Positions 35,260 to 45,619 of a DNA stretch of 64,000 nt are shown here, piece after piece. How positions within the stretch are numbered: position 1 is the first letter of the stretch; each line of letters starts with the position of its first letter. The DNA comes from Rosistilla ulvae (GTDB lineage: Bacteria > Planctomycetota > Planctomycetia > Pirellulales > Pirellulaceae). Position numbers and translations under genes: made by a program. The stretch is taken from positions 1,984,001-2,048,000 of the forward strand of contig NZ_CP036261.1 in NCBI RefSeq assembly GCF_007741475.1, given 5' to 3'. The notes under the pieces are model-generated. The model did no database searches, had not been told where the DNA came from, and worked only from the letters and a program-made list of their open reading frames with translations.

Positions 35260-35724
35260 TTAGGTGGCATTCGCAACAATCTTTTTGCCGGCACCGACCA
35301 ACGGTTGCGGCGTTTGAGCTTGGTGCGGATGTTCGCCACCGGTGTAGATCTTCAGCTTCTTGAGCATGTGGCGAGCGATCTTGTTCTTTGGCAACATGCG
35401 TCGGACCGCGTGGTACAGCAGATCTTCGGGCTTTCGGTCTTGGCGACCTTGATAGCTTTCCAAACGCAGGCCTGGATGACCGGTGTACCAGGTGTAATGG
35501 CGATGTTCCATTTTGTTCCCGGTCATCTTGATGTTCTCCACGTTGGTGACGATGACGAAATCGCCAACATCAATGTGAGGAGTGTATTCAGGGCGATGCT
35601 TGCCCATCAGAATGACTGCAATATCGCTGGCGAGCCGCCCAAGCGTTTGATCGGTAGCGTCGACGATGTACCATTGCTTTTCGACTTCGCCGGGCTTTGC
35701 ACTGTAAGTACGCTGACTGGGCAC
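35260..35724 (-). CDS. rplM: 50S ribosomal protein L13
   Basis: 154 residues. WYIVDATDQTLGRLASDIAVILMGKHRPEY and GDFVIVTNVENIKMTGNK are the family's conserved blocks, followed by YYTWYTGHPG-like HYTWYTGHPGL and AVRRMLPKNKIARHMLKKLKIY. Slightly longer than E. coli L13 (142) because of a C-terminal extension. First gene of the L13-S9 operon; its promoter should lie just upstream of 35724 on the minus strand. Confidence 0.99.
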   Translation of the reverse strand: MPSQRTYSAKPGEVEKQWYIVDATDQTLGRLASDIAVILMGKHRPEYTPHIDVGDFVIVTNVENIKMTGNKMEHRHYTWYTGHPGLRLESYQGRQDRKPEDLLYHAVRRMLPKNKIARHMLKKLKIYTGGEHPHQAQTPQPLVGAGKKIVANAT

Positions 35725-36187
35725 TTTTCTAATCCTTTCGATCCGCGACGACTCCGATTTGAGTCACCTGATAGAAACGTAACTTGTTATCTTGACAGCA
35801 CTTATGGAAGGGTTTTGAGGGCCTTTTGAGCTTTGAACTCGGGGCTTCTTCTTCGCAGTGCTGGAATTCGCGAGCTGTAATAGTGAAGGAGTTTACTTCT
35901 ATCGGACTTTTTTAACAAGCGGCTTTCTTAATGTTTCGCGTTTGTTTCACTTCACATTTGCCCCTCGGTCACGACCGCGCCAACCAGCACGGCTTGGCCC
36001 TTTGGGGAAGTCAATCGCTAGCGGTTTGAAACCTCGCTGGCAAACTCCCTTCGCGATGCAACTGTTGTTATCGGCTGACGTCCCTTACAATCCCTCCACG
36101 ATTGAGGCAAGCTTTGCAACAATGTTCCCATCGGAGTGGGGTAAGGCTAGCATTCTCCGCGGCTGAACGGCCACGTTGGGGGGCACC
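35725..36187. promoter_or_regulatory. divergent promoter region between rplM and the lipid transporter gene
   Basis: 463 bases without a supported gene. For the plus-strand transporter, TACAAT at 36086-36091 is a possible -10 box with TTGTTA at 36065-36070, spaced only 15 bases, so weak. A frame of 102 codons (35858-36166) has no motif or ribosome site and is not called. The rplM leader (35725 to about 35830) could include an L13 autoregulatory structure, but I cannot identify one. Confidence 0.3.
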
Positions 36188-37780
36188 ATGGGGGACAACG
36201 CAGAAATGGGAAAGAGCATCCAAGGCGAAACCTCCCAGGCCCTTGAACTTCATGATCTGCATGTGCGGGTCGGATCGCGAACATTACTTGAACCGACGTC
36301 CATCACGCTTCCGGCGGGAAAGATCACCGTCGTCGTTGGCGGCAGCGGGGCAGGCAAGTCGGTGGTGCTGCGAATTTTGGCCGGCCTGCTTCCTCAGCAG
36401 GGTGCGGCGATCCAATGGGCTGGAGCGATTACCGGCAGCCAGGGGAAGCCGCTGCGTCGAGTGGGGATCGTGTTTCAGCAGTTCGCCCTGTTCGATGAAC
36501 TCTCGCCTCTTTGGAACGTCCAGTTTGCGATCGACCATCGCCGCGATCGCTCCCAGCCCCCGGAACAATCGGCCCGGCAATGGCTCGACGAGCTGCGAGT
36601 CCCGACGCGGACGCCGGTTGCCGCGCTCAGCGGCGGCCAGAAACAACGACTGGCGATCGCTCGCACGCTGGCGGCCGATCCCGATGTCGTGCTGTACGAC
36701 GAACCGACTTCGGGGCTCGACGCCGCCAGCGGTCGGCAGGTGGCGGCGCTGATCCGGCGGACTCAACAGACGCATGGCCGAACCAGTGTCGTCGTCACCC
36801 ACGACTACGAGACGCTGTTGCCGATCGCCGACCACGTCCTGCTGTTGGATTCCGAGCGACGGCAGTTGGTAAGCGTGGAGCCGAGCCAATGGCAATCGAT
36901 TCCCGAGCGGATGCAGCCGGTGGCGACCGAGCCGGTGGTGGCCACCACGAAGCCGCTGACCCAATCGTTGATCGACCGCGGGGGCCGCGCGGCGAGCGAT
37001 TTTTTTGATGCCAGCGGTTCGGCGATCGTCGCCGCGGTGCGACTGCCTTGGGATGCGATCCCGCGAATGCCGCGGCTGCAATGGGGCTTGCGTTTTCTGA
37101 CGCACTATCTGAATCTAGTCGCTGGGCCTTCGGCCTGGATCTATTTGATCATGGCCGGATTGATCGTCGGCTTTGCCGGTACCCATTTTACCTTTCGTTA
37201 TCTGCCGTTTTCGGTCTACACCAAGCCGCTGTTGATCGAAGACTTGTTGGCGGCGATCGGGTTCGCGTTGTATCGAATCCTGGTCCCCGTGATGGCAACG
37301 ATTTTGATCGCTGCGCGGTGCGGCGCGGCCGTTGCCGCCGACGTCGGTGTCAAGCGATATGGATCGCAGGTCGATGCGTTGCAGACGTTGGGAGTTCGCC
37401 CGACGGCGTACTTGTTGGTGCCGATTATCGCCGCGTTTGTGATCGGCACGCCGCTGCTGGAATGGGTCGGTTTTCAAACCGCGCAATGGATCAGCATGCT
37501 GACCTTTGCGATCAACCATCCACAGATCAACGCTTCCTTTTGGCAGGTTCATTTCCACTCGCAACTGCAGAGTGAAACCAGCTGGTTCGCCACGGGAGCT
37601 CAATGGGTGCTGTTGAAGAACGTTGCGTGTGGGATCGGCATCGCTGCGATTGCGTATTATCGCGGGATGCGTCCCAAGCAGAGTGCTGGTGACGTCAGCG
37701 ATTCGATCACTGCGACTGTCTTGTGGACGACATTGTTCGTATTATTAGTTCACTTCGTTGTGGCGTTCTTGGAATTTTGA
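36188..37780 (+). CDS. fused MlaF-MlaE lipid ABC transporter (ATPase plus permease in one chain)
   Basis: 530 residues from the ATG at 36188, preceded by a GGGGG tract; a TTG four codons earlier is possible. Residues 20-245 are an ABC ATPase: Walker A GGSGAGKS, signature LSGGQ, Walker B DVVLYDEPTSGLD and switch His in VVVTHDY. Residues about 290-530 are an MlaE/YrbE permease with about five helices and the diagnostic GVKRYGSQVDALQTLGVRPTAYLLVP loop. In most bacteria MlaF and MlaE are separate proteins of the MlaFEDB complex that moves phospholipids between membranes. No MCE (MlaD) gene is adjacent. The fusion is intact, without frameshift. Confidence 0.92.
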   Translation: MGDNAEMGKSIQGETSQALELHDLHVRVGSRTLLEPTSITLPAGKITVVVGGSGAGKSVVLRILAGLLPQQGAAIQWAGAITGSQGKPLRRVGIVFQQFALFDELSPLWNVQFAIDHRRDRSQPPEQSARQWLDELRVPTRTPVAALSGGQKQRLAIARTLAADPDVVLYDEPTSGLDAASGRQVAALIRRTQQTHGRTSVVVTHDYETLLPIADHVLLLDSERRQLVSVEPSQWQSIPERMQPVATEPVVATTKPLTQSLIDRGGRAASDFFDASGSAIVAAVRLPWDAIPRMPRLQWGLRFLTHYLNLVAGPSAWIYLIMAGLIVGFAGTHFTFRYLPFSVYTKPLLIEDLLAAIGFALYRILVPVMATILIAARCGAAVAADVGVKRYGSQVDALQTLGVRPTAYLLVPIIAAFVIGTPLLEWVGFQTAQWISMLTFAINHPQINASFWQVHFHSQLQSETSWFATGAQWVLLKNVACGIGIAAIAYYRGMRPKQSAGDVSDSITATVLWTTLFVLLVHFVVAFLEF

Positions 37781-37833
37781 ACGCCTCGCGATCGACTCGC
37801 CCACCCCTTAACTAACCCGGAGAAAAAGAAGCG

Positions 37834-38004
37834 ATGGACAAAAAGGCGAAGAAGCGATTGGACGTGATCAACAAGAAGTTGTCGCAGTTGCGGCAGAACC
37901 TCGCTGGTGTACGCCAACAAGCCGATGAACCCGACGAGATCACGAATTTAGAAAACGAGATCGCGAAGCTCGAAAACGAAGCGACTGAGTTGCGGAAAAG
38001 CTAG
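37834..38004 (+). CDS. small coiled-coil protein
   Basis: 56 residues beginning MDKKAKKRLDVINKKLSQL and ending ELRKS. The ATG has GGAG twelve bases upstream. The whole protein is predicted helical, with a heptad-like run (LDVINKKLSQLRQNLAGV, then ITNLENEIAKLENEATEL) broken by an acidic ADEPDEI turn, so a helical hairpin or dimeric coiled coil is likely. It lies 53 bases after the MlaFE fusion on the same strand and may be co-transcribed. Function unknown. Confidence 0.75.
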   Translation: MDKKAKKRLDVINKKLSQLRQNLAGVRQQADEPDEITNLENEIAKLENEATELRKS

Positions 38005-38136
38005 CGGCATTGCCGCGGTGGAAACGCGGCGCCAATTGCGCGTCCCCCTTGCTGATTAATCGGGTTGGCGCTGTTACACTGGATGTTCGGGACAATCTTT
38101 CGGTTACGGGCATCAACGTTTTTGAGGCGAGTTTCA

Positions 38137-38838
38137 ATGTGGCACACATCCACAGGCGATCGGACGTTGTCCGGTGCAGAAGCAACATTGATCGTGCAAA
38201 CATGCGTGAAGATGATCGATGCGTTGGAGTGGGAGCTTCGCGACGACAGCGGCGCTGTGGTTTGCGAAACAGGTGTTGAACTGTACGACGACCAATGGGT
38301 CTACCAACGGATCGGCCTGCTCAACGATGTCTGTCGCGGTTTGTTAAACCAAGGCCAAGCGATGCTTGCCTTGACCGCCGAATTAGAAGCGACGGTGATG
38401 GCGATTTTTGAAACCATCAAATCGCATGTCGAGTTGGAAATCGACGCGGGGCATTGCTTTGGCGATTCGTGTTGCGAAATTCGATCGTTGGTGCTGGCTG
38501 CATACGGCTATGATGCTCCGGGTTCGGAACCCATTGGGGCGGGGATCGATGACGATCTGGATGACCTTCCCGATCCGTGGTGCGATGAAATCGAGCAGTG
38601 GGATCTGGTGGTTGAATTGTTGGCTGATCGGATCTTGTGGGATCGCGATTTTGAAATGGCCAGCATGATCGTCGATGAAGAACCCGAAATGGCCGAGGCG
38701 TACAAGCAGGTCCTGGGAATCGACAACGATTACTTTTCGATGGCACCGCCTGAGGTGCACGAGGTGGAGGCGCCCTCTTGCCTGCATGATCTCCGCGACT
38801 TCTTAAATCAATCGGCTCTGCCCCGCCGGCCGCGCTAG
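38137..38838 (+). CDS. hypothetical acidic protein
   Basis: 233 residues from the ATG at 38137, chosen because GAGG lies nine bases upstream; the frame extends 24 codons. Soluble and acidic (a [14 protein letters not shown] stretch), mostly helical, with several cysteines ([13 protein letters not shown]) that might bind metal but without a recognised spacing. No signal peptide or membrane segment. I do not recognise the family. It follows the small coiled-coil gene and precedes bshB1 on the same strand. Confidence 0.8.
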   Translation: MWHTSTGDRTLSGAEATLIVQTCVKMIDALEWELRDDSGAVVCETGVELYDDQWVYQRIGLLNDVCRGLLNQGQAMLALTAELEATVMAIFETIKSHVELEIDAGHCFGDSCCEIRSLVLAAYGYDAPGSEPIGAGIDDDLDDLPDPWCDEIEQWDLVVELLADRILWDRDFEMASMIVDEEPEMAEAYKQVLGIDNDYFSMAPPEVHEVEAPSCLHDLRDFLNQSALPRRPR

Positions 38839-38944
38839 TCGCAACCAAACTCGCAAAACGCCGCTGTCTCCACTTCGAGATACGTTGCGGCCTTGCTTCT
38901 CTGCCCTTGACATTCCTTCCCTCATCGATGAGTTCCGACCGCAG

Positions 38945-39679
<735 letters not shown>

Positions 39680-39891
39680 ATACGTACCGGATCCCGGTAA
39701 TGCTGAGCAGATTCCCGGTTTCTCTATCGGATTGGAACCAGAGCTCCATTGCAGCCGCGGTGGTGGCAGCAGGCGATGGTTCGGTGGCTGGACAAGCAAT
39801 CGCCCTCCTGAGTGGATCGAGAAATCGCAAGTCTTGACGAAATTCAGTCTATTGGGCTATCGGGTCGCATTCTGCCCCTCATAATGAAAAC

Positions 39892-41925
39892 ATGAAATCT
39901 CTGCCCATCATCAACGGCTCGCCCATTCGTTCCGACCTTCTATCGGGTCTTCCACCATGCGGTTCGACCGTTGCCGAGCGACCGTTGCCGATGACGGCCA
40001 AGGAGGCGAAGCAGCGCGGCTGGGACGAAATCGACATCGTCTTTGTGACTGGCGATGCTTATGTCGACCATCCCAGTTTTGCGATGGCGATCTTGGGACG
40101 CGTGCTCGAAGCGGCTGGTTTCCGGATTGGCATCGTCAGTCAGCCCGACTGGCAAAGCTGTGAAGACTGGCGGCGGTTTGGACGTCCACGACTGTTCTAT
40201 GCGATCAGTGCTGGAAACATGGACAGCATGATCAATCACTACACCGCCGGGCGGAAGGTTCGCAACGACGACGCCTATAGCCCTGGCGGGAAGATCGGTA
40301 CGCGTCCCGATCGGGCAACGCTCTCCTATTGCCACCGTGCTCGCGAAGCCTACAAAGGGGTTCCGGTGATCGCCGGTGGCGTCGAAGCTTCGCTGCGACG
40401 CCTAGCCCATTACGATTATTGGGGCGACAACGTTCGCAAATCGATCCTGCTGGATTCCAAAGCGGATCTGGTGGCCTTTGGGATGGGGGAGGATGCGATC
40501 GTGGAGATCGCTCGCCGGCTGGACCAAGGCGAATCGGTCAAAGATCTTCGCGACATGCGAGGCATCGCGTATGTTGCCGGTGCTTCCGAAACGCCCCCGG
40601 AAGATGCGATCACCCTTCCCAGCTTTGAAGAGGTCTTCTCGGACAAGACAGCCTTTGCCGAGGCGACGCGAATCATTCATAACGAAACCAACCCGCTGAA
40701 CGCGCGGCGTTTGGTCCAATATCACGGGAACCAAGCGGTGGTCGTCAATCCGCCGCCGCTGCCGATCACTCAGGATTCGATGGATCGGATCTACGGCCTG
40801 CCCTATACACGCAAATCGCACCCGTCGTACCGCGAGCCGATCCCCGCGTTCGAGATGATCAAGAACTCCGTCACGATCATGCGCGGATGTTTTGGCGGTT
40901 GCACATTCTGTTCGATCACCGCCCATCAGGGGCGTGTGATTCAATCGCGCAGCCAAAAATCGATCCTCGGAGAATTGCAGGAACTTGGGGCCGACCCGAA
41001 GTTCAAAGGGACGGTCAGCGATATCGGCGGTCCGACGGCAAACATGTATCAAATGCAGTGCTCGCGTCCGGAGGTCGAAGCGGTCTGCCGACGCCAGTCA
41101 TGCGTGCATCCCAAGGTTTGCAAATTGCTGGGGACCGATCACGGCCCGTTGATCCAATTGATGCGTGATTCACGCAACGTCCCTGGGGTGAAGAAGGTGT
41201 TGGTCGCCAGTGGGATCCGAATGGACCTGGCGCGGTTGAGCCCAACGTACATCAAAGAACTGGCCGAACATCACGTCGGTGGTTTGTTGAAGGTTGCTCC
41301 GGAGCATTCCGATCCAGGCGTGCTGAACTACATGCGAAAGCCGTCGGGAGACGATTTCGAAGCGTTCACCGAACAGTTCAACAAGTCGAGCAAGAAGGCA
41401 GGCAAGAAGCAGTATTTGGTCCCTTATTACATCGCCAGCCATCCCGGCAGCGATCTAGACGCGATGATCGATCTGGCGGTCTTCCTGAAACGCAATGGCT
41501 ACCGTCCCGATCAGGTGCAGGATTTTATCCCTGCGCCGTTGGATGTCGCCACAACGATGTATTACACCGGTCTCGATCCGTTCACAAAGAAGCCGATCTT
41601 CACCGCGCGGAAGCTCCGCGATCGCAAGATGCAGCGGGCGCTGATGCAGTTCTTCAAGCCGGCAAACTATTTTGAGGTTCGGCAAGCGTTGCAGGAGACG
41701 GGCCGGCACGATCTGATTGGCGACGGATGCGACTGTTTGATTCCAAGCAGACCGCCGAAGGAAGCGTTGATCCAGCGCCGCAAGAATGCCAACGCTGCGG
41801 TCAAAGGGGAATACGTTCATACGATTCCCAACGGGAATAAGTCGAAGAAGCGGAATAAAAAGCAGAGCCGCAATACGACCAGCAAAGGCTATCGTCCCGA
41901 GCGGAAAGAGACCAAACGTCCCTGA
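39892..41925 (+). CDS. YgiQ family radical SAM protein
   Basis: 677 residues. An N-terminal B12-binding-like domain (DIVFVTGDAYVDHPSF, GRVLEAAGFRIGIVSQPDW) is followed by a radical SAM barrel with the cluster motif Cys333-x3-Cys337-x2-Cys340 (RGCFGGCTFCSITAHQGR), then CSRPEVEAVCRRQSCVHPKVC, GGLLKVAPEHSDPGVLNYMRKP and a basic, lysine-rich tail. This matches YgiQ/UPF0313, a widespread family without a settled reaction. Single gene with its own 212-base upstream gap, where TTGACG (39834-39839) might be a -35 element. Confidence 0.93.
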   Translation: MKSLPIINGSPIRSDLLSGLPPCGSTVAERPLPMTAKEAKQRGWDEIDIVFVTGDAYVDHPSFAMAILGRVLEAAGFRIGIVSQPDWQSCEDWRRFGRPRLFYAISAGNMDSMINHYTAGRKVRNDDAYSPGGKIGTRPDRATLSYCHRAREAYKGVPVIAGGVEASLRRLAHYDYWGDNVRKSILLDSKADLVAFGMGEDAIVEIARRLDQGESVKDLRDMRGIAYVAGASETPPEDAITLPSFEEVFSDKTAFAEATRIIHNETNPLNARRLVQYHGNQAVVVNPPPLPITQDSMDRIYGLPYTRKSHPSYREPIPAFEMIKNSVTIMRGCFGGCTFCSITAHQGRVIQSRSQKSILGELQELGADPKFKGTVSDIGGPTANMYQMQCSRPEVEAVCRRQSCVHPKVCKLLGTDHGPLIQLMRDSRNVPGVKKVLVASGIRMDLARLSPTYIKELAEHHVGGLLKVAPEHSDPGVLNYMRKPSGDDFEAFTEQFNKSSKKAGKKQYLVPYYIASHPGSDLDAMIDLAVFLKRNGYRPDQVQDFIPAPLDVATTMYYTGLDPFTKKPIFTARKLRDRKMQRALMQFFKPANYFEVRQALQETGRHDLIGDGCDCLIPSRPPKEALIQRRKNANAAVKGEYVHTIPNGNKSKKRNKKQSRNTTSKGYRPERKETKRP

Positions 41926-42006
41926 TCGATGCTAGGCGTTCGTGGCGGTCGGTTTACCGGAGATTCACCCTTGCGCTGTTGCCGATGCTGCGGCCAGTGA
42001 AGATAA

Positions 42007-43278
42007 TTGATCCATACCGCCCCGTTCAGATCGGGCGTTCCGGTGGGGGAGCGTTTGCGGCGGTTGGAAGGTCTCGCGGCGAAGGTTTTGGGTTTGAGTG
42101 CAAGGTCGGTAGAAAGACTGCACCGCGTCAAAGTGCGTTTAACGCGCAGCGGGTACCACTTTGGCTTTGTCGCCCTGTTTACGATCGTGGGCGCGGTCGT
42201 GCGCGATCTGAATCTGCTGGCGATTTTGGCCGGGCTGCTGATCGGGACCTTGATCATTCAGTGGCGGTTCGCACGTGGAACGCTGTTGGGCTTAACGGTC
42301 GCTCGCCAGTTGCCGACCGAAGTCTTTGCCGGTGATCTGTTCACTCTCCGCTACCGGATTCGCAATGCGCGGCAATTGTTGCCGGGGTGGTTTATCCAAG
42401 TCGATGATCGGATTCTCTGCGAAACCCATCGCCGCGAAGCAGCCAACGGGCATGCGGCAGTAGCGTACATCGGTTGTCGGAACGAACAACTGGCGATGTT
42501 CAATTGTCGGGTCGCCCAACGCGGTCGATATCTGTTGGGGCCCTTGAAGCTTGCCACCGAGTTTCCATTTGGATTGATGCGTGCGGTCCGTTGGATCGAT
42601 CGACGCGAAGAATTTATTGTCTATCCGCGCTTGGGTCAGCTTCGCCAGGGCTGGCGAGGGTGGATGTTGTCGGAGCAGCCTGGCTTGGTTGCTTCGCGGC
42701 GCCGCGCGGGGGTTAATGAAGGGGATTTTTATGGCTTGCGCGGCTGGCAAAATGGCGACAGCCGACGCTGGATTCATTGGCGAACGACGGCGCGGATCGG
42801 CGAATTGGCGGTGCGGCAATTCGAACAGCAGCAGCGTCAGCAGATCGGGATCTTGGTCGATTTGCATCAAGATGTGCCGTCGGGCGAGAGCCTGGAACGC
42901 TTGATCGCTTTCGCTGCCACTCTGGTGAACGAAGTGCTCCGCAATCCCGAAACGCAAGTGGGATTTGCGATCACCGATGGTATGGCGATCTCCAATCGCA
43001 ATTGTCGCGGGGGAGAGTTTCGGCGACGGGTGTTGAGCAGTTTGGCATTGGCAACGCGTCAGCCTGGGGCGCCCCTGCACGACAAATTGCGGGAACTGGT
43101 GAGTGTCTCGGATGCAAATTGGCCGATCGTGATCGCGAGTACGCGGCCGATGGATTTGCAGGCGCTGGAGGGGAATCGGGCGGACGAATCGGTTGCCGGG
43201 CGGTTGGATCTGCGTTGGTTGAACTTAGCCGATTCCTCTTCGGAGCAGATCTTTATGGAGACTCCACGTGACGACTGA
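42007..43278 (+). CDS. DUF58 domain membrane protein
   Basis: 423 residues from a TTG at 42007; a GTG at 42040 is an alternative and neither has a strong ribosome site. Two hydrophobic helices at about 52-87, then a beta-rich region and the DUF58 core: VYPRLGQL, the signature GVNEGDFYGLRGWQNGDSRRWIHWRTTARIGELAVRQFE, and a von Willebrand-like fold. DUF58 proteins pair with MoxR ATPases and transglutaminase-like membrane proteins; the latter overlaps this gene by 11 bases downstream. MoxR is absent here. Probably acts in envelope processing. Confidence 0.9.
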   Translation: MIHTAPFRSGVPVGERLRRLEGLAAKVLGLSARSVERLHRVKVRLTRSGYHFGFVALFTIVGAVVRDLNLLAILAGLLIGTLIIQWRFARGTLLGLTVARQLPTEVFAGDLFTLRYRIRNARQLLPGWFIQVDDRILCETHRREAANGHAAVAYIGCRNEQLAMFNCRVAQRGRYLLGPLKLATEFPFGLMRAVRWIDRREEFIVYPRLGQLRQGWRGWMLSEQPGLVASRRRAGVNEGDFYGLRGWQNGDSRRWIHWRTTARIGELAVRQFEQQQRQQIGILVDLHQDVPSGESLERLIAFAATLVNEVLRNPETQVGFAITDGMAISNRNCRGGEFRRRVLSSLALATRQPGAPLHDKLRELVSVSDANWPIVIASTRPMDLQALEGNRADESVAGRLDLRWLNLADSSSEQIFMETPRDD

Positions 43279-45619
43279 AGGCCTGTTGAAGATCCATTTT
43301 GTCGCCCTGACGATCTTGGGCGGTTGTTTGCTGGGAGGCGTTTCGGGAACCGAGAGCCTGGTAGCGATCGCGCTGTCGGCGGGGCTGTTTTCATTAGTGT
43401 TTGTCGATTGGTTGGCGATCGTCTATCTCCCGCCGTCGATCGCCTATATCTTGATGGGAATCGCCAGCGTCTATTGCGTGGGGGGGTTTTGGAGCGGCGT
43501 CGATGAACGGCAGATCGCAGCGGTGGCCCGGTTGTTGGTGCTGGTACAGGCTGTTTTGCATTTGCAGAAAAAGAGTCGCCGAGTCTTTGAGCAGTTGAGT
43601 GTATTTGCGTTGTTGGAGCTGATCGTGGCGGCGGTCTTAAACGACGCACTGCATTTTGGGATGTTGTTGATTCCCTTTTCGATCGTTGGCCTTAGCACGA
43701 TGGTCCAGTTGCAATCGTACGTTTGCCAATCGCTGACCAGCACTCCCAGCCGCAATGGTCGGATCGAACCCGAGCCGGGATCGATCGATGTTCGGGGTAT
43801 CAAGGTTTCGCGAGTTGGGTTGCTTGTGATGGGGCCTGCGGTGCTGGTCTTTGCGGCGACGTTTTTTTATGCGTTGCCACGGTCCAGCGGCAACGGGCTG
43901 CAATCGACAGCGTTTGGACAAGGGACGACCGGTTACAGCGACACTGTCCGGTTTGAACAGATGGGCAAACTGTTGCAGAACCCGCAAAAAGTCTTGCGGC
44001 TCGAATTGCGGGACAGCGGCACGAGCCGCCCCTATGCGTTGCACGAACCCGCTTATCTGCGTGGCCAGGTGTTGGACGAATATGTTTGGGATCCGACCCA
44101 CAACGTTGGCGAATGGGGAACCGTGCGGCGGCGCGACTTTGTCGGTAGCCATCGCTTGCCGCGTGAATATATCGAAGAGGATTCTGACCGACGTGCGCGA
44201 TTTGATCGTGTCGAAGCGACGCTGCGAATCGAACCCACCAACACGAGTACGATCTTCTCAATCCCGCCATATTATGAGTCGCAACGGTTCGATACGATTC
44301 GCCATTGGCCACGGCATTGGCTGTTGAAACGCAGCGGCAATGAATCGCGAGACCATCGACTCGAATATTCCTTTTTTACCCACGCTTTTTACACAGGGCA
44401 GCAGCGGAAGTGGTTGCGGTATGTCGATTTGACAAGCGAGCGGCATTATCCCAACGCGTTGGGCGCGTGGGAGCGGCAGATGTTGTTACAGATCGATCGC
44501 GAACGTCTCCCGAACTTGGTGCAAATGGCGGATCGGGTCTTCGCAGAGCTGCGGGACGATGTCGAATACACCACCGAGATCGCCGTTGCGCTGGAAAAGT
44601 CCTTGGCGCAAAATCCTGAGTTCACGTATTCGTTGGATCTTCGCGATGAGCGTCCCAGTGACGTCGATCCGATGGACTATTTTGTCGCAGTCCAAAAACG
44701 CGGGCACTGTCAGTATTATGCCGGAGCGCTGGCGCTGATGCTCCGCAGCCAAGGGATTCCTGCTCGCTTGGTCGTTGGTTACAAGACCGATGAATACAAC
44801 AATTTTGGAAACTATTACATCGTTCGGCAGCTGCATGCCCACGCCTGGGTCGAAGCCTATTTCGATCGCCACCAATTGCCACCACACGTCGATTTGTATG
44901 GCCAGGCCCCCGGCGGTGGTGTCTGGATGCGGCTCGATGCAACGCCATCGGTCGCCGATGAACAATCGACGGGCGGGATGTCGCATGTGATGGATTTCGC
45001 CCAAATCCTCTGGGACGACTACGTCCTGGATATGAGTAATCGCCGGCAACAGGGAACGCTACAAGATCTGGGGCAAGGTGTGGGCGAGATTTCGGCCTAT
45101 AAGATGTATTGGGATAAGATCGATCTGTTGATTCAGCGGTTGAAGGCGGGAGAGTTGGGCGAGGGGGCGATCGCCATCCATGAAATCTTTTCCTGGCGCG
45201 TGACGGTGGTCAGTGTTTTTGTCTGCCTGGGAGTCGTGTTGGTTTGGCGGAACACCTATCGCGCGTCGATGCTATTTTCGCTTCGCCAACCAACCCGTAA
45301 CACCGCGGCGCTGTCGGGGTTTGCCGTCTTCGATCATCTGTGTCTGCTGCTATCGCGAATGGGGATGTTCCGAAAGCGATCGCAAACGCCGCGTGAATTT
45401 GCCCACGTTGCCCAACACCAGCTAAGTTGCGATGATCAACAAGCTGCCGATCTACATCGGATTGTCACGCGACTTTACGAACAACGCTTCAGTTCGTCGG
45501 CGGGGCTCGACGCGGCTCAACAACGCGAACTCGAACAAGCGTTGCAGCGAATTGAAGCGATGCTTCATCAGCGCGACCGCAACGCATCATCAACAGCAAC
45601 GAATGGATCATGGTCATAA
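43268..45619 (+). CDS. TgpA-like membrane protein with transglutaminase domain (DUF3488)
   Basis: 783 residues from a GTG at 43268. About six N-terminal membrane helices (1-235), a periplasmic region, and a transglutaminase-like core with the catalytic triad Cys481 (KRGHCQYYAGALALML), His525 (LHAHAWVEAYF) and Asp557 (MRLDATPS). One more helix (about 640-660) precedes a cytoplasmic DUF4129-like tail. Related to TgpA, a periplasmic transglutaminase essential in Pseudomonas. Start and stop overlap the DUF58 gene and cmk (11 and 10 bases), so the three are translationally coupled. Confidence 0.93.
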   Translation: MTTEGLLKIHFVALTILGGCLLGGVSGTESLVAIALSAGLFSLVFVDWLAIVYLPPSIAYILMGIASVYCVGGFWSGVDERQIAAVARLLVLVQAVLHLQKKSRRVFEQLSVFALLELIVAAVLNDALHFGMLLIPFSIVGLSTMVQLQSYVCQSLTSTPSRNGRIEPEPGSIDVRGIKVSRVGLLVMGPAVLVFAATFFYALPRSSGNGLQSTAFGQGTTGYSDTVRFEQMGKLLQNPQKVLRLELRDSGTSRPYALHEPAYLRGQVLDEYVWDPTHNVGEWGTVRRRDFVGSHRLPREYIEEDSDRRARFDRVEATLRIEPTNTSTIFSIPPYYESQRFDTIRHWPRHWLLKRSGNESRDHRLEYSFFTHAFYTGQQRKWLRYVDLTSERHYPNALGAWERQMLLQIDRERLPNLVQMADRVFAELRDDVEYTTEIAVALEKSLAQNPEFTYSLDLRDERPSDVDPMDYFVAVQKRGHCQYYAGALALMLRSQGIPARLVVGYKTDEYNNFGNYYIVRQLHAHAWVEAYFDRHQLPPHVDLYGQAPGGGVWMRLDATPSVADEQSTGGMSHVMDFAQILWDDYVLDMSNRRQQGTLQDLGQGVGEISAYKMYWDKIDLLIQRLKAGELGEGAIAIHEIFSWRVTVVSVFVCLGVVLVWRNTYRASMLFSLRQPTRNTAALSGFAVFDHLCLLLSRMGMFRKRSQTPREFAHVAQHQLSCDDQQAADLHRIVTRLYEQRFSSSAGLDAAQQRELEQALQRIEAMLHQRDRNASSTATNGSWS

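Noticed and set aside
34560-35363. 267-codon plus-strand frame
   Set aside because: Antisense to rpsI and rplM, both certain, and crosses the rpsI terminator.
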